Assembly: GCA_025936175.1 (NCBI GenBank)
Contig: JAICTV010000003.1
Coordinates: 1 to 64,000 of the forward strand
From: Phycisphaerae bacterium
GTDB lineage: Bacteria; Planctomycetota; Phycisphaerae; Tepidisphaerales; Tepidisphaeraceae
DNA: 64,000 nt
Reading direction: 5' to 3'
Under the pieces are notes generated by a model. It ran no database searches. It worked only from the letters and a program-made list of their open reading frames with translations, and had not been told where the DNA came from. This document shows, piece by piece, positions 60,544 through 64,000 of this stretch. How positions within the stretch are numbered: the first letter of the stretch is position 1; each line of letters begins with the position of its first letter. The translations under genes and the position numbers were made by a program.

Positions 60544-61065
60544 ATGCCGATCAAGATCGAAGTGCTCGACGCCGACATCACCACGCTGCATGTGGACGCG
60601 ATCGTCAACGCCGCCAACGAATCGCTGCTCGGCGGTGGGGGCGTGGACGGCGCGATCCATCGCGCGGCGGGTCCGAAGCTGCTCGAAGAGTGCCGCACGA
60701 TCGGCGGCTGCCCGACGGGTGAAGCGCGCCTCACCCGGGGCTACGACCTGCCGGCCAAATTCGTCATCCACACCGTCGGCCCCGTCTGGGACGGCGGCGG
60801 TTATGGCGAGGACGACCTGCTCGCCGCGTGCTATCGGCACAGCCTTTCGCTGGCGCTGCGGCACAAGGTCCGCACGATCGCCTTCCCGGCGATCAGCACC
60901 GGCGTGTACGGATTCCCGATGGACCGCGCCGCGCGGATCGCGGCGAACGAAACCTATCGCTTTCTCGAAACGTACCCGGAGTTCGATCGCGTGATCTTCT
61001 GCTGCTTCGGCGCCGACGCGACGCGGGTGTACTGCGAAGCGGTGCAGCGGGTGTACGAGAGATGA
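60544..61065 (+). CDS. Macro-domain ADP-ribose-binding hydrolase
   Basis: A 173-residue macro domain, probably an O-acetyl-ADP-ribose deacetylase or ADP-ribosyl-glutamate hydrolase. Seen: [24 protein letters not shown] (ADP-ribose-binding loops), [30 protein letters not shown] and a C-terminal [16 protein letters not shown]. The length fits a single macro domain. GGGAGG lies seven bases before the ATG. It is cytosolic; a stand-alone gene without a partner toxin in view. Confidence 0.9.
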   Translation: MPIKIEVLDADITTLHVDAIVNAANESLLGGGGVDGAIHRAAGPKLLEECRTIGGCPTGEARLTRGYDLPAKFVIHTVGPVWDGGGYGEDDLLAACYRHSLSLALRHKVRTIAFPAISTGVYGFPMDRAARIAANETYRFLETYPEFDRVIFCCFGADATRVYCEAVQRVYER

Positions 61066-61162
61066 GCGTAAACCAAGACATCCCCGAGCGTCGCTCCGCT
61101 ACGCCCCGGGGCGTAGCGCATCCAAGCGCGGGGATTCCTCGTGCGCGCCAGCGGAACCCCCT

Positions 61163-61170
61163 CGTATAGT
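61163..61170 (+). promoter_or_regulatory. TATAGT -10-like box about seven bases before the DUF72 start
   Basis: TATAGT followed by CAAATTC and the ATG of the DUF72 gene, with no ribosome site. Position within this window approximate by one or two bases. Confidence 0.4.
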
Positions 61171-61177
61171 CAAATTC

Positions 61178-62194
61178 ATGTCGCGACAGCAGACGCGCAT
61201 CGGAATCTCCGGTTGGACCTACGGCCCCTGGCGCGGCGTGTTCTATCCGAAGGACCTGCCCCAAAAACGCGAGCTCGAATACGCCTCGCGACAATTCAAT
61301 TCCATCGAGATCAACGGATCGTTCTATTCGCTCCAGCGGCCCGGCAGCTATCGCGCGTGGCACGACGCGACGCCCGAGGACTTCGTCTTCTCCGTCAAAG
61401 GCGGGCGGTTCATCACGCACATGAAGAAGTTGAAGGACGTTGAAACCCCGCTGGCGAATTTCCTCGCGTCGGGTCTGCTCGCGCTGAATGAAAAACTCGG
61501 CCCGCTGCTCTGGCAGTTCCCGCCCGGCTTCGCGTTCAACGAAGAGCGCTTCGCGCATTTCTTCGAGCTGCTGCCGACGAACACGCGCGAGGCGGCGGAG
61601 ATCGCGAAGCGGCACGATGACCGGATGAAGGGCCGCGCGTGGACGAAGATCGACGCGAACCGTCGCATGCGCCACTGCGTCGAGGTGCGGCATCACAGCT
61701 TCAAGGACGAGCGCTTCGTCAAGCTCTGCCGCCGGCACAAGATCGCCATCGTTTTCGCCGACACCGCCGGCAAGTGGCCTTACATGGAGGACGTCACGGC
61801 GGATTTCATCTACGTCAGACTGCACGGCGACGAGGAGCTTTACGTCAGCGGTTATACCGACGCCGCGCTGGACTGGTGGGCGAAGCGCGTCGAGCAGTGG
61901 CGCACCGGATGCGAACCGGAAGATGCGATGCGCGTTGGATCAGGAGCCGCGAAGAAGTGCAAATCGCGCGACGTCTATGTCTACTTCGACAACGACGCGA
62001 AAGTGAAGGCGCCGTTCGATGCGAAGAATTTAGCCGCCCGGCTCGCCGGGCGCGACGAGCGACTATCCGCACCCAACGATGCCGGAGAACCCGCGCGTGC
62101 GAGCTGGCCCGATATCGCCCGTCGTCCGCGCGCCGCGCAACGCTCGATCACTTCCCCGGCACCAGCTCGTAAAACCCGACGCCGTCCCGCTTGA
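61178..62194 (+). CDS. DUF72 family protein
   Basis: A 338-residue member of the DUF72 (YecE-like) TIM-barrel family: GISGWTYGPWRGVFYPKDLPQKRELEYASRQFNSIEINGSFY (in pieces), LLWQFPPGF, VEVRHHSF and YVYFDNDA near the C-terminus. A function related to nucleotide or tRNA metabolism has been suggested for the family but is unproven. The C-terminal 45 residues are a basic tail (RRPRAAQRS...RKTRRRPA). The last 47 nt overlap the 3' end of the convergent small gene. Confidence 0.87.
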   Translation: MSRQQTRIGISGWTYGPWRGVFYPKDLPQKRELEYASRQFNSIEINGSFYSLQRPGSYRAWHDATPEDFVFSVKGGRFITHMKKLKDVETPLANFLASGLLALNEKLGPLLWQFPPGFAFNEERFAHFFELLPTNTREAAEIAKRHDDRMKGRAWTKIDANRRMRHCVEVRHHSFKDERFVKLCRRHKIAIVFADTAGKWPYMEDVTADFIYVRLHGDEELYVSGYTDAALDWWAKRVEQWRTGCEPEDAMRVGSGAAKKCKSRDVYVYFDNDAKVKAPFDAKNLAARLAGRDERLSAPNDAGEPARASWPDIARRPRAAQRSITSPAPARKTRRRPA

Positions 62195-62384
62195 GATACC
62201 CCTTCTCCGCCAGCTCCTCCCAGATCTCCTTCCCGAATCCCGCCGGCGGCTGAATCGAGATGACCTTGGACTTGGCCCCCGTGAGCGGGCTGTGGCCGAG
62301 CTTGGAATCGTCGTCGAGCTGCGTGAGCTTCAAACGCTTCTTGAACGCCTTGAGCGCTTTGCGGAGGTCTTCTTCGGTGGACAT
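62148..62384 (-). CDS. Small hypothetical protein
   Basis: A 78-residue cytosolic protein (MSTEEDLRKALKAFKKRLKL, then a GAKSKVISIQPPAGFGKEIW segment and a YLKRDGVGFYELVPGK end). I start it at ATG 62384; the frame is open further upstream, but that part is the translation of repeat copy E. Similar small proteins are conserved in planctomycetes; function unknown. It overlaps the 3' end of the DUF72 gene. Confidence 0.65.
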   Translation of the reverse strand: MSTEEDLRKALKAFKKRLKLTQLDDDSKLGHSPLTGAKSKVISIQPPAGFGKEIWEELAEKGYLKRDGVGFYELVPGK

Positions 62385-62437
62385 GCGAGAGATTTTATCG
62401 GACGACAGCTCGCTGTCATGTGCCAGGCTACGGCAGA

Positions 62438-62516
62438 TGTCATCACGAGGTACTCCGAGGGATCTCGGCGCCACGATGCGTCCGAGATCCCTCGCGGAGT
62501 ACCGCTCGGGATGACA
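62438..62516 (+). repeat. Palindromic repeat family, copy E
   Basis: Left arm TGTCATCACGAGGTACTCCG...ATCTCGG (62438-62468) and right arm 62482-62516, which contains CG insertions (CTCGCGGAGTACCGCTCGGG) as in copy A. Loop of 13 bases. It lies upstream of the small gene at 62148-62384. Confidence 0.8.
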
Positions 62517-62769
62517 ATAGCGCCGCGCCCGCGTCAGTGGCAGCCGGTCGTAGACCAATTTCAGATCGCGACTTCAACTGATTTTCGAAGGTTTTCGGAC
62601 GTTCTGGCGAATCTCGCGCCGGCAAAAAGCGCATCGCGTGCATAGACGTGCGCGCTTTCGTCGCGCCGCGCGCGATTTGGTTTGACGCGCACCGGCACGG
62701 TTCAAAGCCCGTGCTAGTGTTCATCCACCAAACGCTTCTTCACCAACAGCGAAAAGAGAGGACACGAAA

Positions 62770-62958
62770 ATGCAGCTCGTCGAATTCATCCGCCACACGT
62801 TTCCGTTCCTGTACTGGTCGGCCGGTTTCGTCGCCTGCCTGGTCGTCGTGATGATCGCCTCGGCGGTGCTGTACACGATCACCCGCTGGCCGGCGTGGAT
62901 CTTCACGGGCCTCGCCGCGGCGATTTACTGCATCCCGTTCTTCTTCTATCAATACTAG
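62770..62958 (+). CDS. Small two-TM membrane protein
   Basis: A 62-residue protein made mostly of two hydrophobic segments (about 15-37 and 42-60), ending FFYQY. GAGAGG lies about nine bases before ATG 62770. Family unknown; a real small membrane protein is likely because of the clear ribosome site and hydrophobic design. It is convergent with the oxidoreductase gene. Confidence 0.7.
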   Translation: MQLVEFIRHTFPFLYWSAGFVACLVVVMIASAVLYTITRWPAWIFTGLAAAIYCIPFFFYQY

Positions 62959-62970
62959 CGCTGACCGCGC

Positions 62971-63049
62971 TTGCCGATTTGCGATTCGCAATTTGCGATT
63001 TGAAGAGATGGCTCCCTCTTCAATCGCAAATTGCAAATCGGCAATTGCA
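62971..63049. repeat. AATTTGCGATT-type inverted repeat between convergent genes
   Basis: Left arm TTGCCGATTTGCGATTCGCA... (62971-63007) and right arm CTCTTCAATCGCAAATTGCA... (63016-63044); the left has an eight-base insertion. Probably serves as a bidirectional terminator; resembles the element at 54346-54405 in style. Confidence 0.5.
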
Positions 63050-63054
63050 AATGA

Positions 63055-64000
63055 TCACAGCGTCCAGCCGGATCGATACTCGCGCTTCACGTACCTCTGC
63101 GCTTCCTTGTCGTTGGTCACCTGCATCGCCTTGTGATCCCACTCGATCCGCCGGCCCGTGCGGACGGCGAGATTGCCGAGCAGCACCATCTCCGTGAGCG
63201 GGCCGGAGTGATCGAAGTTTGAAGCGGGCGTCGGGCCGCCCTGGATCGCCTCGAGCCACTCGGCGTGATGGCCGATCGAGCGCGGCAGCGTCTTCTCCGG
63301 CGGCTTGTGCGACTTCTGCTGATCGTCATCCACGAAGAACGGATCCTTCAGATACCCGCACGCCAGCGTCCCTTTCTCGCCGACGAAGATCGTCCCGTTG
63401 TTCTCATCGCCGGGGAAGGGCTTGCCCTTCATCAGCGTGTGCGGCGGCAGAAGACCGCCGTCGTACCAGAAGACTTTCACCGGCGGGCGGCCGTTGAGCA
63501 CGGGGAATTCCCATTTGATGACCGACCAGTGCGGCGGCGAATCGACGGTCTTCCCGTCGCTGAACGCCGTCACGACTGCCGGATTCGACAGGTTCAGCGC
63601 CCAGTGCGCCGTGTTCATCAGGTGACACGCCATGTCGCCCAGCGCGCCAGTCCCGAAATCCCACCAACCGCGCCACTTGAACGGCAGATACGCCGGGTTG
63701 TACGGCCGGTACGGGGCCGGGCCGAGCCACTGGTCCCACTTGATGTTGAACGGGATCGGCGGCTGATCGGTCGGGGCGATCAGGCCCTGCGGCCAGATCG
63801 GGCGGTTGGTGTAGACGTGAACTTCCTTGATGTTCCCCGCGGCGCCGCTCTTCACGTACTCGACCTGCCGGCGTGAGCCCTCGACCGCCGCCCCCTGGGT
63901 GCCCATCTGCGTCTTGACGCCGTACTTCCGCGCCGCCTCGGTGAGGGTGCGCGCCTCGTGGATGTCGTACGTCATCGGCTTTTCGCAGTAGACGTGCTTC
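63055..64000 (-). CDS. Gfo/Idh/MocA family oxidoreductase, 5' end outside window
   Basis: The frame is open through 64000 without a start. At the edge KHVYCEKPM carries the EKP motif whose Lys is catalytic in the Gfo/Idh/MocA dehydrogenases. TQMGTQGAAVEGSRRQVEYVKSGAAGNIKEVHVYTNRP and the C-terminal alpha/beta domain follow: WDFGTGALGDMACHLMNTAHWAL, GTIFVGEKGTLACGYL, HHAEWLEAIQGG, TEMVLLGNLAVRTGRRIEWD. Numerous members in planctomycetes act on sugars or myo-inositol-like polyols. The substrate here is unknown; about 310 C-terminal residues are visible. Confidence 0.9.
   Translation of the reverse strand, partial: KHVYCEKPMTYDIHEARTLTEAARKYGVKTQMGTQGAAVEGSRRQVEYVKSGAAGNIKEVHVYTNRPIWPQGLIAPTDQPPIPFNIKWDQWLGPAPYRPYNPAYLPFKWRGWWDFGTGALGDMACHLMNTAHWALNLSNPAVVTAFSDGKTVDSPPHWSVIKWEFPVLNGRPPVKVFWYDGGLLPPHTLMKGKPFPGDENNGTIFVGEKGTLACGYLKDPFFVDDDQQKSHKPPEKTLPRSIGHHAEWLEAIQGGPTPASNFDHSGPLTEMVLLGNLAVRTGRRIEWDHKAMQVTNDKEAQRYVKREYRSGWTL

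Noticed and set aside
62385-62558. N-terminal extension of the small gene at 62148
   Set aside because: It translates the palindromic repeat (CHPERYSARD and PRSLGVPRDD), so the protein more likely starts at ATG 62384.

Overview
The window looks like a 64 kb piece of a high-GC planctomycete chromosome, most likely class Phycisphaerae (for example the Tepidisphaera/Humisphaera side). The evidence is seven secreted proteins with an N-terminal LExRxLL-type motif, near-identical C-terminal dockerin pairs (GDANLDG...INGDDYF), a PEP-CTERM protein, the CPxCGYDLRG zinc ribbon, and intergenic repeats whose shadow translation gives the 'KTNPI' and 'CHPEVLRGIS' peptides familiar from this phylum. I saw no rRNA, tRNA, CRISPR array, transposase or phage gene. 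Both ends cut a gene: an exoprotein at 1 and a Gfo/Idh/MocA oxidoreductase at 64000.

Layout. 1-2366: a partial exoprotein (minus). 2889-6948: a minus-strand group recJ, two small membrane proteins, transaldolase. 7091-15545: mixed genes, including a lamin-tail secreted protein, two related beta-barrel proteins, an LEPR-XLL phosphoesterase, an aldo/keto reductase, a secreted repeat protein, a pair of small paralogues, a DUF3574-like lipoprotein and a B12-binding radical SAM protein. 15926-16750: purQ. 17231-18454: an unrecognised 407-residue protein. 18617-35108: a block of six large secreted proteins on the plus strand. They are an amidase with an inserted golvesin-like domain, a PEP-CTERM propeller, a 17-repeat ELWxxDGTxxGT protein, a sialidase-like protein with an inserted P-domain, and two tandem SdrD-B proteins. 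Three of them share one C-terminal dockerin module.

35144-50111: YmdB-type phosphodiesterase, a DUF2089/HEAT pair, an RTX/PKD exoprotein, ribH-nusB, a GT39-like membrane protein, ftsY, an MFS transporter, an M48 lipoprotein, a large polytopic protein and a small HEIGHH protein. 50209-53946: one very long indolepyruvate ferredoxin oxidoreductase-type enzyme. 53947-57140: a 1 kb region with repeats, a 33-codon ORF and a structured, terminator-ended leader, followed by a SorAB-like sulfite dehydrogenase pair. 57486-64000: an EF-hand protein, a spermidine-synthase-like membrane protein, a macro-domain protein, DUF72, small proteins and the partial oxidoreductase.

Cross-cutting signals: (i) a family of long palindromes around TGTCATCCCGAGGTACTCCG whose two arms change together between copies; (ii) two copies of a ~300 bp intergenic element flanking 17.1-22.5 kb; (iii) palindromes inserted in frame inside two enzymes; (iv) at least seven genes with a TANNNT -10-like box only 6-10 nt before the start codon and no Shine-Dalgarno sequence, suggesting leaderless transcription, alongside secreted-protein genes with strong AGGAGG-type sites; (v) domains inserted inside other domains in two exoproteins. 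The most interesting candidate system is the exoprotein block: three dockerin proteins beside two paralogues whose N-terminal beta-rich domain could be their partner. That partnership is inference only.
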